DNA of 64,000 nucleotides from CAVZTX01 sp963778375. GTDB lineage: Bacteria > Chloroflexota > Ktedonobacteria > Ktedonobacterales > Ktedonobacteraceae. A model generated the notes under the pieces. It saw only the letters and a list, made by a program, of their open reading frames with translations, was not told the origin of the DNA and made no database searches. The translations under genes and the position numbers were made by a program. Location of the stretch: assembly GCA_963778375.1 (NCBI GenBank), contig CAVZTX010000002.1:1-64000 (forward strand), given 5' to 3'. Each line of letters begins with the position of its first letter. Positions within the stretch are counted from its first letter, which is position 1. Shown in pieces: positions 32,323 to 42,575 of the stretch.

Positions 32323-33591
32323 ATGGACACGCCATCTGCATTTCAACAAGACGTGCTCACCAATATTTCTGGATCTTCGACTCTTGTATTTCTTTTGCAA
32401 CGTGGAGCAGATTATCTTCATCAAGGACACTACATCGAAGCGGAGGGCATTCTAGCATTGGCTCGCGAACAACTGGTCTCTGACCAGACGCACTTTGCCG
32501 AGGTACTCGATGCCTTCATACAAGCGAAGATGAACTATTACTGCATTCAGAAGACGCTGCGAGAGATAATCACCCGGTCTGTCGAAACCTGGGAAGAGTT
32601 GCAGAACCGAGCCTCTCTCCTTCAAAAGGTACTACTGGTACTGATACAAGACTTAGAGCCCCTTCATTTTCCTGCAATTCTTATTGAGGACCGAAAGGGT
32701 CCTGATACATCATCTGCACAATATTTAGCATCTCAGAGTCAGCAAGACAATTCAGCCTTAACGATCCCCAGCCTGGTTGAGGAAAGCACTATTTCTCTCC
32801 CAGAACTGTATATCACCTGTTTTAGTCGTTTTCGAGGTCAGGCATTCAGGAAAACTGCTCATGCTCTGCTCTAATCGCGCTGGGCAGGCCATTCTCCGCT
32901 ATCTGGTTACAAGATCAGGACACAGCGCAACGAGCGATACACTCAAGGTCTTATTCTGGCCCGAGGAGGAGCCTGAATTCAGCTCAACGCAAACTCCACC
33001 ACGCTATAAGTGCCTTGCGCTGCTCTTTCAATCATAGCTCTTCTACTAAACAAGAATGTGGCTATATCGTGTGCAAAAATGGACTCTACTCTCTCAATAC
33101 GGCAGCGGTCAGGCTTCGCACCGACGTTCGATGATTTTCTCTCTTATTACCGGGCAGGCCAGCAGAAGAGTGAGGAACGGGTTGCGTTCTACGAGAAAGC
33201 ATGTGAACTCTATACCGGTCCTTTCCTGACTGAGGATATCTATTCCGATTGGTCGGCCTGGCAGCGAGAGCAGTTGAGTAGGACCTACTTTACTATGTGC
33301 AGGGTGCTGGTAGAGCACTATTTGCACCTGAAACACTTTGAAGACGCCGCGCAATGGGCTGCTGCAATCCTCAAAGAGAATCCTTGCGATGAAACCGCCC
33401 ATCAGCAACTTATACAAACCTATGCTGCTCAAGGGCACAGAAGCGCAGCGATACAACAGTACCAACTGTGCGAGCGCACTTTGCGCGAGGAGTTAGGCAT
33501 AGGTCCAACGCCTGAAACGACGGCCATCCTTCAAAAAAGCATCACGTCCTGCACGGAGCAAAAACGGAGCAAAAACGGAGAGCAGACGTAG
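32323..33591 (+). pseudogene. BTAD-type (SARP-like) transcriptional regulator, frameshifted
   Basis: Starts at ATG 32323 after AGGAGGGG. The N-terminus (about 180 aa) is helical and unclassified. The winged-helix DNA-binding region begins LPELYITCFSRFEVR and is split: the frame breaks near 32840 and again near 32990. The pieces LCSNRAGQAILRYLVTRSGHSATSDTLKVLFWPEEEPE, the helix read as ISALR in a third frame, and CGYIVCKNGLYSLNTAAV are all recognisable. The BTAD/TPR half is in one frame (YRAGQQKSEERVAFYEKACELYTGPFLTEDIYSDWSAWQREQL...EELGIGPTPETTAIL). An intact version would be the natural activator of the locus. Confidence 0.75.
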
Positions 33592-33660
33592 ACCCTCATG
33601 CTACAGTTGGTAAAAAGCCAGTGGCCAGTCGATGAAACCAGAGAAAGCAGGAGAACGGGT

Positions 33661-33714
33661 ATGGCTTCTTACCATCTTTGTGTACATCATCGCGTCCCAT
33701 CGAAACGAGCATGA
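33661..33714 (+). CDS. 17-codon leader ORF
   Basis: ATG 33661 lies seven bases after AGGAG (33649-33653) and encodes MASYHLCVHHRVPSKRA. Its stop overlaps the ATG of the next gene (ATGA at 33711-33714). The good ribosome site and coupling suggest it is translated to deliver ribosomes to the next gene, or that it is the old start of that gene. Confidence 0.4.
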   Translation: MASYHLCVHHRVPSKRA

Positions 33715-34013
33715 CGTACCCAGACATGCTTTCCATCTTGGTATGGTGTAAACGCGATAACCAGACAAACACTATGCGACTGCAAATCGTCGATGTAGCC
33801 ACGGTTAGTGACATTTATTTGAAAGAAGCAAGCTTTCTGCTGCGCATCACAAGAGATCACGATACTGGTATCGAACGCTGTTTAATACGTCACATTGCAA
33901 GTGGTCGTGAGGTCTATGTACAGGGCGGCCCGCGACTTGGCGAGTTCGTGGCGGCCTGCTTACTAGATGTAGATACATCCCACCCCACTGATCTGGGTAC
34001 GACGGGAGGATAA
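33711..34013 (+). CDS. Small conserved-looking protein, unknown
   Basis: 100 aa from ATG 33711: MTYPDMLSILVWCKRDNQ, then MRLQIVDVATVSDIYLKEASFLLRITRDHDTGIERCLIRHIASGREVYVQGGPRLGEFVAACLLD. The middle reads as alternating beta strands with no membrane segment. I do not recognise the family. It lies between the regulator and DUF4255 and is translationally coupled to a short leader. It may be a regulator-linked or structural accessory of the injection system. Confidence 0.5.
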   Translation: MTYPDMLSILVWCKRDNQTNTMRLQIVDVATVSDIYLKEASFLLRITRDHDTGIERCLIRHIASGREVYVQGGPRLGEFVAACLLDVDTSHPTDLGTTGG

Positions 34014-34015
34014 GT

Positions 34016-34633
34016 GTGTACACTGCCTTGCGTGCAACGAGCAAAACGCTCGTAACATTTCTGGAAAAGCGTTTCCAGAGTGATCCCGTTTTAGCTTCCT
34101 CCTTCACCCCCGGCGGCACTATGCAGGTGTCCCTGAACATACCCGAAGACATGACGGACAGGGGCGATGAGGGGCTGTCGGTCTGGCTGTATTGAGTGGT
34201 GCGTGATGAGGAGAGGGTGAACGCTCCCTACGAGAGGATCAGCGCAACTCAACTACGTCGCCCTCCGCTTCCTCTACGCTTGCACTATCTGATAACGCCG
34301 GTAATCAATACAACATCGAATTCGACGCCTGAGACAGAGCAGGCCATTCTGGGCAAAGTCCTGCAGTCCTTCTACGAGCACCCCACCTTTCGCGGTACCG
34401 AACTCCAGGATGGCTTGTTGAACACGCAATCGGAAATAACGGTTCGTTTAGAGGCACTTAGCCTAGACGATATCGCAAAGGTCTATGACGCACTCAATCG
34501 TTCCTACCAGTTGTCAATTTCATATGAAGTGACCGTCGTTTACATTTATCCATCTATTGAGCCTGAAAGTGTTACACCCGTACAGGTTGTTATGCCAGAT
34601 ACCGGAACCATTGTGACAGAGGTAGGCAGCTAA
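34016..34633 (+). pseudogene. DUF4255 protein (eCIS cap/terminator type), in-frame stop
   Basis: GTG 34016 follows GGGAGGA at 34004-34010. The frame reads VYTALRATSKTLVTFLEKRFQSDPVLASSFTPGGTMQVSLNIPEDMTDRGDEGLSVWLY-stop-VVRDEERVNAPY...LPLRLHYLITPVI, then ILGKVLQSFYEHPTF, ending at 34633. This is a clear DUF4255 domain (PVC16/Afp16 family), which caps the sheath-tube at the end away from the baseplate. The stop is TGA at 34193-34195, where family members usually have Arg (LYRVV), so CGA to TGA is the likely change. A restart at GTG 34196 would give a 145-aa C-terminal piece. Confidence 0.85.
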
Positions 34634-34647
34634 GAGTAGAGGAAAGT

Positions 34648-35839
34648 ATGACGCACCGTATTGTAGAAAATAACGGCACAATCTATACGCTCTCACCTGA
34701 TACGACCATACCGCTGGCTGCGCGTACCTGGGCTGTAGTGAGCGCACGTCTGGTAGATGAGATTACCGGCCAGGCGTCGGGCGGTGCAATTACGATCTCG
34801 GCGTCAGAATCAGGGTTCATTCCACGGGTGTCGGCTGATGGCCTGGTAGGCTTGACGGGCATACCGCGGAACAGCTTTCCTCATCTAGCGATAAAAGGCT
34901 ACGTCGTCAACGTCACAATAAAGGCAGAGGGATATGTCCCGCTCAGCCGGCACGTTCCCATCGGGCCTATTGCAGGCTTTCCGGACGCCTTTGTGCCAGG
35001 CGATATGGGAACGGTGCTGCTCCACCGCAACCCGGTGGTCATACGTGGCAGGACCGTTATGACGAGTGGGGATGTGACGGTAGCGTTGCCCGGCATTCCC
35101 GTGAAGATCACGGGCGTCAGCGACACATTCCCCCCGTCCGATGTCGTTCCACCACCGCCCGATCCACCGAACCTTATCTCCCTACAGTCCACGCTCTATG
35201 CCGCACGCCTGGCAAGTACAGGAAGCGCCAGGCGGCGAGACGTTGTACCGGTATCGGGCGAAGACAAGCTGCTGCTTGATTGGGCTGCCAGTAACAGCAA
35301 TGTACTGGCGTTGTCAGACCGCGTCAACATTGCCAGTGGTGATCTACTGATGATCGATGCGCTCGACCCTGACCTCGCGGAGTACATCACGATCAATGCT
35401 ATCTCGGGTGCAAGCACCGCGGATCAACCTGCCAGGATCAGGCTCACCTACCCACTTGTGTATGAGCATGCTCCTACGATAGCGGTGCGTAAGGTCACGC
35501 TACAACCTGCGGGACCGGATAACCTATTCGCACGCAACGCTATCAGTGGCGATACCTGCATCTTCCTGGGAAGTATGAATAATTTAGATGCATTGAGCGC
35601 TGTGAATACACAGAACGTTGTAGAAATCACAGGCGGAGCTCCCTGCTGAATACCATACGTTCAGTCTCTTTTCAGTACAGAGTGACCCGGCAGGCTTTTA
35701 CCGGCTGCCCCCGTTGAGCCGGGTAGCGCAGGTTAACATAGAGGCGAACCGGGGAGGCGTAATCTCTCCTACTCCGCCAAGTCCATATAGCCTTGATTAC
35801 AGCACATACGAGAACCAGTTCGATTTCATTTTCATGTGA
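34648..35839 (+). pseudogene. eCIS beta-domain protein, one frameshift
   Basis: First frame to 35649 (333 aa): N-terminal beta domain (ARLVDEITGQASGGAITISASESGFIPRVSADGLVGL), carboxypeptidase-regulatory-like stretches, then a module beginning SNVLALSDRVNIASGDLLMIDALDPDLAEYITINAISG. The same module recurs inside the giant sheath. After a one-base shift near 35643 the reading continues EYHTFSLFSVQSDPAGFYRLPPLSRVAQVNIEANRGGVISPTPP and stops at 35839. It is probably a surface decoration or baseplate-associated protein. I do not know a named family. Confidence 0.65.
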
Positions 35840-35877
35840 AGCATAAAGTTGTTTGAGACACACATTGGAGGACCGTT

Positions 35878-38800
35878 ATGCCTGAATACCTGGCACCAGG
35901 AGTCTACATTGAGGAAATTGATACAGGGCCACAACCCATCGAAGGAGTCAGCACCAGCACAGCCGCGATGGTCGGTGTGACCGAGCGTGGACCTGTGAAT
36001 GTGCCGATCCTCCTCACCAGTTATGGGGATTTCACGCGCTGGTTTGGAGGGCGGCTCAATAAGAACGACTTCTCGAATGGAAACGATCCGCATTGTTACC
36101 TGCCACATGCCGTTGAGGGCTTTTTCACCAACGGCGGCAAAAGGCTCTATCTCACGCGCGTCATCGATGCCAGTGCGCCTTACGCGCAAACAGACCTGTT
36201 TGATCGGGGGAGCGATACATCGGCGCAAACACTGCTGCTGCGTGCGGCAGGCGAGTTGACGGGAACGCCAGCCACGCCACCGCTGCTGTATGTACTGAGC
36301 GACCCAGGCTTGAAAATAAATAGCTGGATTCGCATTGGCGATGGCAGTACCGCCGAGTACAAACAGCTAGCCGCTAACGAGGATACAACCAACGCAGCAT
36401 ATATCGTGTTGGACTTTCCGCTGAGTCGCTCACACGCGGCGAGCGCAAGCGTAGAACAATTCCAATGGGCCTCCACTGCCGCATTTACGTTGCAGGGAGC
36501 AGTGAAGAGTGGCACCCAGGCCATCGTAATCGTCGGCGCACCGGCAGACATTAACGCGCTGCCAATGACGACAGACCTCTTTCTTGAGGTTGGCCCAAAC
36601 AAACAGGGTGAGTATCGGTTTGCCACCGTCAAGTCAACAGATATCAAAGTAATTGATGCCACTCACTCGCAGGCAACCGTCACGCTGGATAGTGACCTGA
36701 TGCTTTCGCACGCTGACCAAACGACGGTTACGGCATTAACAAAGCACTGGACGGCTAATCCGGCTTCCCAACTTGACAGCGTCGGAGCTGCTTCCGGAGA
36801 CCGCATCATCTTCCTGAGCAGCACACCCGCTGCCTCATCTGATCTGGTGATTATTGACCGTGACCCCGATGCGGCTACGAATCAGTTACGAGAGATACGC
36901 AGGGTTGGCACGCTGAGCGAACTCACGCTCACCACGGGCAGCTATGAAACCTACCAGGGCGGCTCGATTGTCGAAGGTATCAATCTCAGCGATGATACAC
37001 GTTTGATCTATGATCCGACGCCCGCGCCGCTGCCTCAAGCTGGTGATACCACCATTCCGGTGGATGACGTGACGGCGTTGGTAATTGGTCAACGGGTACT
37101 GATCGGTGGAGGCAATGGTGGCAGCATCGCCGAACCTGGTCCGCTGGTCATTCAAGCCATTGCGCCTATCGGGGGCCAGGTACCGAAGGGCATTGTGACA
37201 CTGGCAACGCCGTTAACCAACGCGCATAATGCCAATGATACCGTGAAACTGGTCGCCAAGACCCTGACAACAAACGCCAGCGCGGGCACAAGTGTGCTCG
37301 CTTTGAGCGATAGGTTGGGGCTGGCGGCAGGTGATGTGCTGCGCATTGATTCCGGGGTAGCTGTGGAAGTGATAACGATCAGGGCTATCGCTCAACCGCT
37401 CTCAGGCGTCCCTAATAGCGGGAATGTGCTGCTCACACAGCCACTTAACGTGCCACACGTTGCTGGCACACATGTCTGGCGTGAGCGCGTTTCACAGACG
37501 GGCATTACGCGGCAACCGACAACGCTCGTAGTTGATACAGCCGCCGGAGCCACAACACTGCTCGTGACCGACGGCAATAACTATAACCCGCCTGGCTCTA
37601 TTCGCGTGACGACTCCGAGCGGGGATGTGCTCTATCATCAACTCGAGGCCAATGCCACCACCACGCTGAAAATCGCTCGCCTCACGCTCGTTGACCCGCT
37701 CGAACGCGCACATGCACAGGGGTTGGCGGTTGTGGGCCGCACGCCACTGTTAGAGGTGCAAGCGCTCGATCAGGGCTCGTGGGGCAATCGTCTACGCATC
37801 TCGGTTGTGGATGAGCCAACGGGACTTGTCTCTAAAACCACCGTGATCCATGCCATAAACCAGACACACATTCATCTCGCCTCAACAGTGGGTGTCGAGC
37901 CCGGAACCGTGCTAGAGTTGTTCGACCCGGTCGCCAACACCGTCATTCCTCCTCTCCTCAAAGTGGAGTCGATCGACCGCACGACCAACTACACTGTCGT
38001 GCTGCAAGCCGATAGTGCGCTCTCGCTCGCACAACTGGGACAGGCTCAGAGTGCGATTACAGCTGGCACACCGCTCGCCGTCCGTTCACGCGAATTCCTG
38101 CTGACTGTGCAACTGTTGCGTCAGCCGGACCCCGCGTTTCCATCGCGTGATGAGATTATTATTGACACCGAGGTTTTCCGCAACTTATCAATGGACGATC
38201 GCCACAGCCATTATGTTGTAACCGTGATCGGTGATATCTCTGGTCCCCCGCGCCTCTCAGACCAACGCCCCGATGGCGCATCATGGTATATCCGCGTGAG
38301 CGATGTCACGCCCTCGGAGGATGTGCGCTTAGGACCGGAGACGCTGGTAGACACATTGGCGTCAGGGCGTATCAGGCCAGCCCGTCAAGCGCTGGAAAAG
38401 GGCGATGATGCATTGCTGATGCTGGATGCTGAGGATACGATCTACATTGGCGATGACAATGACGAGCCACTTAAACGTACTGGCCTGCAAACGTTCCGCA
38501 ATGTGAGCGAGATCAGTCTTGTCGCCAGCCCTAGCCGTACCAGTCCTGCCATGCAGCAGGCATTGATCGATCACTGTGAGCTGATGCTCTATCGTTTTGC
38601 CGTCCTGGATGGTCCACCGCCACCGCATGACGAGCTGACCGATGTGCAGACGCAACGACAACAGTTCGACACGAAATATGCAGCACTCTATCATCCCTGG
38701 TTGCTGATACCGGATCCGTTCCCGGCAAATCTGACGGCGACAAATGACTTTCCCATTCCGCCAGCTGGTCACGTCTTGGGTGTCTATGCTCGCACAGACG

Positions 38801-39327
38801 ATGATCGGGGCGTCTACAAAGCACCCGCCAACGAGGTCGTACTGGGCATTCTGGGGCTGCAGCGCTTGCTGAACAAGGCTGAGCAAGAAATTCTCAACCC
38901 TCATCCTTCAAACATCAATGTGATTCGCGATTTCCGCAGTACTGATCGAAGCTTCCGCATCTGGGGTGCCCGCGTCATCACCAGCGATTCCGACTGGAAG
39001 TACGTGAACGTGCGGCGTTTGCTCATCTTCATCGAGGCTTCCCTGGACAGCGGACTCCAATGGGTGGTATTCGAGCCGAACGCAGAACCACTGTGGGCCA
39101 GGGTACGCGGTGCGATTACAAGCTTTCTCACCGACCAGTGGCGCAGCGGAGCCTTAGAGGGAACTACAGCTGCCGAGGCCTTCTTCGTGAAGTGTGATCG
39201 CAGCACGATGACGCAGAGTGATATCGATAACGGGCGCTTGATCTGCGTTGTTGGCGTGGCCCCGGTCAAACCCGCAGAATTTGTGATTGTACGCGTTGGC
39301 CTGTTCACTGCCCAGGCTACTAGCTAA
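35878..39327 (+). CDS. Giant contractile sheath protein (1149 aa)
   Basis: Ribosome site GGAGG just before. The N-terminus is classic sheath: PEYLAPGVYIEEIDTGPQPIEGVSTSTAAMVGVTERGP and YLPHAVEGFFTNGGKRLYLTRV. The C-terminal sheath domain is complete (NEVVLGILGLQRLLNKAEQEILN...INVIRDFRSTDRSFRIWGARVITSDSDWKYVNVRRLLIFIEASL...AAEAFFVKCD). Between about residues 110 and 830 lie several beta modules of 60-100 aa, for example LALSDRLGLAAGDVLRIDSGVAVEVITIRAI. eCIS sheaths are usually 350-700 residues, so this is roughly twice as long. The inserts should project outward from the contracted or extended sheath. It is the largest intact gene of the locus. Confidence 0.92.
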   Translation: MPEYLAPGVYIEEIDTGPQPIEGVSTSTAAMVGVTERGPVNVPILLTSYGDFTRWFGGRLNKNDFSNGNDPHCYLPHAVEGFFTNGGKRLYLTRVIDASAPYAQTDLFDRGSDTSAQTLLLRAAGELTGTPATPPLLYVLSDPGLKINSWIRIGDGSTAEYKQLAANEDTTNAAYIVLDFPLSRSHAASASVEQFQWASTAAFTLQGAVKSGTQAIVIVGAPADINALPMTTDLFLEVGPNKQGEYRFATVKSTDIKVIDATHSQATVTLDSDLMLSHADQTTVTALTKHWTANPASQLDSVGAASGDRIIFLSSTPAASSDLVIIDRDPDAATNQLREIRRVGTLSELTLTTGSYETYQGGSIVEGINLSDDTRLIYDPTPAPLPQAGDTTIPVDDVTALVIGQRVLIGGGNGGSIAEPGPLVIQAIAPIGGQVPKGIVTLATPLTNAHNANDTVKLVAKTLTTNASAGTSVLALSDRLGLAAGDVLRIDSGVAVEVITIRAIAQPLSGVPNSGNVLLTQPLNVPHVAGTHVWRERVSQTGITRQPTTLVVDTAAGATTLLVTDGNNYNPPGSIRVTTPSGDVLYHQLEANATTTLKIARLTLVDPLERAHAQGLAVVGRTPLLEVQALDQGSWGNRLRISVVDEPTGLVSKTTVIHAINQTHIHLASTVGVEPGTVLELFDPVANTVIPPLLKVESIDRTTNYTVVLQADSALSLAQLGQAQSAITAGTPLAVRSREFLLTVQLLRQPDPAFPSRDEIIIDTEVFRNLSMDDRHSHYVVTVIGDISGPPRLSDQRPDGASWYIRVSDVTPSEDVRLGPETLVDTLASGRIRPARQALEKGDDALLMLDAEDTIYIGDDNDEPLKRTGLQTFRNVSEISLVASPSRTSPAMQQALIDHCELMLYRFAVLDGPPPPHDELTDVQTQRQQFDTKYAALYHPWLLIPDPFPANLTATNDFPIPPAGHVLGVYARTDDDRGVYKAPANEVVLGILGLQRLLNKAEQEILNPHPSNINVIRDFRSTDRSFRIWGARVITSDSDWKYVNVRRLLIFIEASLDSGLQWVVFEPNAEPLWARVRGAITSFLTDQWRSGALEGTTAAEAFFVKCDRSTMTQSDIDNGRLICVVGVAPVKPAEFVIVRVGLFTAQATS

Positions 39328-39347
39328 AGAAGAAATGGAGCAAGGAT

Positions 39348-39803
39348 ATGCCATCTTCACGGATTGATCCCTACCGATCATTTAACTTTCAGGTCGATAT
39401 TCTTGGTGTCAAAGCTGCTAGCTTTAGTGAATGTAGCGGGCTGACAGCCGACGGTGACCATGTGGAGTATCGTGAGGGATTAGATCAACCTCTCACTGTA
39501 CGCAAGCTTCTGGGATTGCGCAAGTACTCGAACATTACGCTCAAACGCGGCTACACTACTAGCGATGAACTGTGGCAATGGTACATGACCGCCGCGAATG
39601 GGAATCTCAAACGATATGACGTTTCAATCATCTTGCTGGACGATGCTGGAAACCAGGTATTGAAATGGACTGCTGAAAAAGCCTGGATCAACAAGATTGA
39701 AGCGCCCAGTTTCAAGGCCAGTGGCAACGAGGTGGCCATGGAGTCGATGGAAATCATTCACGAGGGGTTAACGCTGGAAGTCCTCAAAAAAACAAGTAGC
39801 TAG
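39348..39803 (+). CDS. Tail tube protein 1 (T4 gp19/PVC1 type)
   Basis: 151 aa. RIDPYRSFNFQVDILGVKAASFSECSGLTADGDHVEYREG is the hallmark of gp19-like tube proteins. KYSNITLKRGYTTSDELWQWY and NEVAMESMEIIHEGLTLEVL complete the beta-barrel. Hexamers stack into the inner tube that the sheath drives forward. Intact, 20 bp after the sheath gene. Confidence 0.95.
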   Translation: MPSSRIDPYRSFNFQVDILGVKAASFSECSGLTADGDHVEYREGLDQPLTVRKLLGLRKYSNITLKRGYTTSDELWQWYMTAANGNLKRYDVSIILLDDAGNQVLKWTAEKAWINKIEAPSFKASGNEVAMESMEIIHEGLTLEVLKKTSS

Positions 39804-39831
39804 CTGAAATTACAGCAAGGAGTTTGGAACT

Positions 39832-41835
39832 GTGGCTACATACACAACGCCGGGTGTCTATTACGAACGCGTCGATGCTTCGGCCCCCACTATCTCAGCA
39901 CTGCGTACGGATGTGGCAGGTTTCGTTGGGATCGCCTTGCGTGGCCCGATCGACATTGCTCTACCAATTCAGTCGTGGCGGCAGTTTCAGGCAAATTTTG
40001 GCGATTTCACAGGCTCCGGCTTCCTGGCCTATAGCGTGCGTGCCTTCTTTGAGAATGGCGGCAAACGCTGCTGGGTTGTGCGCGTCGCGTCGAATGATCC
40101 TCTCGGCGGGGTAAAAGCTGCCAGCGTCACCATCCAGGATCAAACTGGCAATGATGCCTGGCGCATTGCCGCTTCCAGTCCCGGCACCTGGGGAGACGCC
40201 CTCTCGATTCGGCTCAATGAGACACACTCGGCGCAAACCGTGATTATTGCTCAGGGCAGCATGCCTCAGTGGTCCGTCGTCGCTTCAACCAGCGGTTTTC
40301 AGCGGGGAACGATGGTGCGCCTCTCTCAAGGGGGTACGACTGTATGGAAAGTCGTCTCTGCTATCGATCCGGTAGGAAATCGCCTGATCTGGGTGAATGA
40401 GAATCCACGCTACAGTCTTCCCTATGATAGCCCATTAGTGGGTTTTGACAACGACAAGCCCATCCAGGTCGAAAGCGTAGAATATACGCTCGTTGTCGAA
40501 GAGTTGAGCATCCCGATCGCACTCTATAATGGGCTTTCACTCGTGCCGGAGCATGAAAATTATGGGCCAACGCTCCTTCCGCCTCTGGACGTGACAACAG
40601 ATTTCAGGCAAAGGGGATACTTCCTCCCGTGCCACGTCCTATCGTTATCGAAGACCTGCGCACTCTGCCTTTACAGTCGCTCACACCACTAGACACAGCG
40701 CTCGATGCTATCCTCCCGCTAGATGGGGGTGCCGATGGGTTAGCATTGCTGCAAGCTTATGACTTCATTGGCGAAGATATATCGCCGCTGGACAGTGATG
40801 AACTGAAGGGGCTGAAACGGCGTGGTCTGCGTGCGCTCGCGGAGGTAGACGAGGTCGCGATTGTAGCCATTCCTGATATTCATATTCAACCTGAGAGCAC
40901 GCCACGAAAACTCCCAGTGGTCCCTTGTATACCTGATCCCTGCTTACCTGGCAATTATATTCCTCCGGCGACTCCTCGGATACCGCCAGAGGTTGAGCTA
41001 CCGCCGGTTTTCTCAGAAAGTGACATTTACCAGGTGCAAGCCACACTGGTCCAACTCTGCGAGGACCTGGGTGATCGCATAGCACTGCTTGATCCACCCT
41101 TTACAGCAGCGCAGGACGATGCATTGGGCGTTGGAGCTATTCGCGAATGGCGCAGCCGCTTCGACTCGAAATATGCCGCGCTGTATTATCCTTGGACGCG
41201 GGTTGTTGATCCGCTGCGCTCACTGACCTCGCTGACCCGCGATATGCCGCCCAGTGGGCATGTAGCAGGACAATATGCTACGACAGATCTCCAGATCGGT
41301 GTCCACAAGGCCCCGGCAAATACAGCCCTCAACTGGGTGCAGGATGTCACCGTTTTTGTGAACGATGCGGTGCATGGACTGCTTAATCCCCTTGGAAATC
41401 AATGTCATTCGCTCTCTGACTGGCCAGAGAATTTGCGTGTATGGCGCTAGAACCGTGAGTAGCGATCCGGATTGGCGTTATGTGAACGTGAGGCGTCTTT
41501 TAATGATGATCGAGAAGGCGATTAACCTGTCAACGCAGTGGGCCGTCTTCGAGCCAAATGATGTGTACACACGTGCGAAATTGAGCCTCTCGTTAACCAG
41601 CTTTCTCCTTGCTCTGTGGCAACAGGGGGCCCTGGTGGGTCAGACGATGCAAGAAGCCTTTTTTGTGAAGTGTGATGCTGATAATAACCCTGCCAGCGAG
41701 CGTGCGAATGGCAATCTTCTGGCGCAGGTGGGAGTTGCTCCCTCCAACCCTTTCGAGTTCGTAGTGGTGAGGGTCGGGCGCACTAATAACGAGTTTGAGA
41801 TCAGCGAAGCCCCGCTCACAATGGGAGGAAGATAA
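39832..41835 (+). pseudogene. Second sheath protein, two frameshifts
   Basis: GTG 39832 follows AAGGAG. Frame one: MATYTTPGVYYERVDASAPTISALRTDVAGFVGIALRGPIDIALPIQSWRQFQANFG and FFENGGKRCWVVRVAS. It breaks near 40615 and continues as ALLQAYDFIGEDISPLD...LYYPWTRVVDPL...GVHKAPANTALNWVQDVTVFVND. It breaks again near 41400-41440 and ends CVYGARTVSSDPDWRYVNVRRLLMMIEKAINLSTQWAVFEPND...MQEAFFVKCD. Joined length is about 668 aa, a normal large sheath. Its C-terminal domain is strongly alike to that of sheath 1, so the two are paralogues, as in PVC/Afp systems with several sheaths. Confidence 0.9.
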
Positions 41836-42369
41836 TGGCTACTAGATCGGATCCTTTAAAAGGGTATAATTTCCTCGTCAGCCTCCTGGATTCCAGTAGT
41901 TCTCTAGCGCTGGCGGTCAATATCGCCCTCCTGGCTATCACCAATACGCCTGCAGCCGGCTTCTCTGAATGCAGCGGATTGGAGATGACGCTCGAACATA
42001 GAGGAGTACAAAGAGGGAGGGCGTAACAGCGAGATCCTCAAATTCCCCACAAGAATCAAATGGTCGAATATCGTCCTGAAGCGGGGCATCGGCTCCGGTA
42101 CTATGCTATGGGATTGGCATTATGGCTTTGTACAGGGCATCGGCAAACGCCGCGATGGCATGATCATTTTGCAGGATGATACCCATACGCCGCACAACAT
42201 CTGGTACTTCCGCCGTGGCCTGCCTATGAAGTATACAGGGCCATCGCTCAATGCCACCCAGAATGCTGTTGCCATAGAGGCGATTGAGATCTCCCACGAA
42301 GGACTGTACCAGGTGCCCGCCGTTGGCCTACTGAATGATGCAACGAGTGCTGTGAGAGGATTGCTGTAA
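41835..42369 (+). pseudogene. Tail tube protein 2 (gp19 type), one frameshift
   Basis: ATG 41835 overlaps the sheath 2 end. Frame one gives SDPLKGYNFLVSLLDSSSSLALAVNIALLAITNTPAAGFSECSGLEMTLE. After a shift near 42000 it resumes EEYKEGGRNSEILKFPTRIKWSNIVLKRGIGSGTMLWDWHYGF...NATQNAVAIEAIEISHEGL, ending at 42369. It corresponds to PVC5-like inner-tube proteins that sit next to the baseplate. Confidence 0.9.
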
Positions 42370-42371
42370 TC

Positions 42372-42569
42372 ATGGATATCAATATCGGTGAAGTGGAAAG
42401 CACGGTGCGTGCAGTCGATGGGGATGCGCTGCTCGCGCCGCAGACACTGGCAAAAATTGTGCAAGCCGTCTTGCTGGCCGTGCGCGAGCAGGAGGAGCAT
42501 CGCACGCGGGTACGCGAGGAACAGCGTATCAATAACCGGTTGTTTGATGACCTTATTGGAGAGCGGTGA
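42372..42569 (+). CDS. DUF5908-like small eCIS protein
   Basis: 65 aa: MDINIGEVESTVRAVDGDALLAPQTLAKIVQAVLLAVREQEEHRTRVREEQRINNRLFDDL. A short beta start and a charged helix match the DUF5908 proteins found between tube and LysM genes in contractile injection systems (PVC6 position). The role is structural or assembly-linked but not known. Starts two bases after tube 2. Confidence 0.7.
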   Translation: MDINIGEVESTVRAVDGDALLAPQTLAKIVQAVLLAVREQEEHRTRVREEQRINNRLFDDLIGER

Positions 42570-42575
42570 TAGCAT

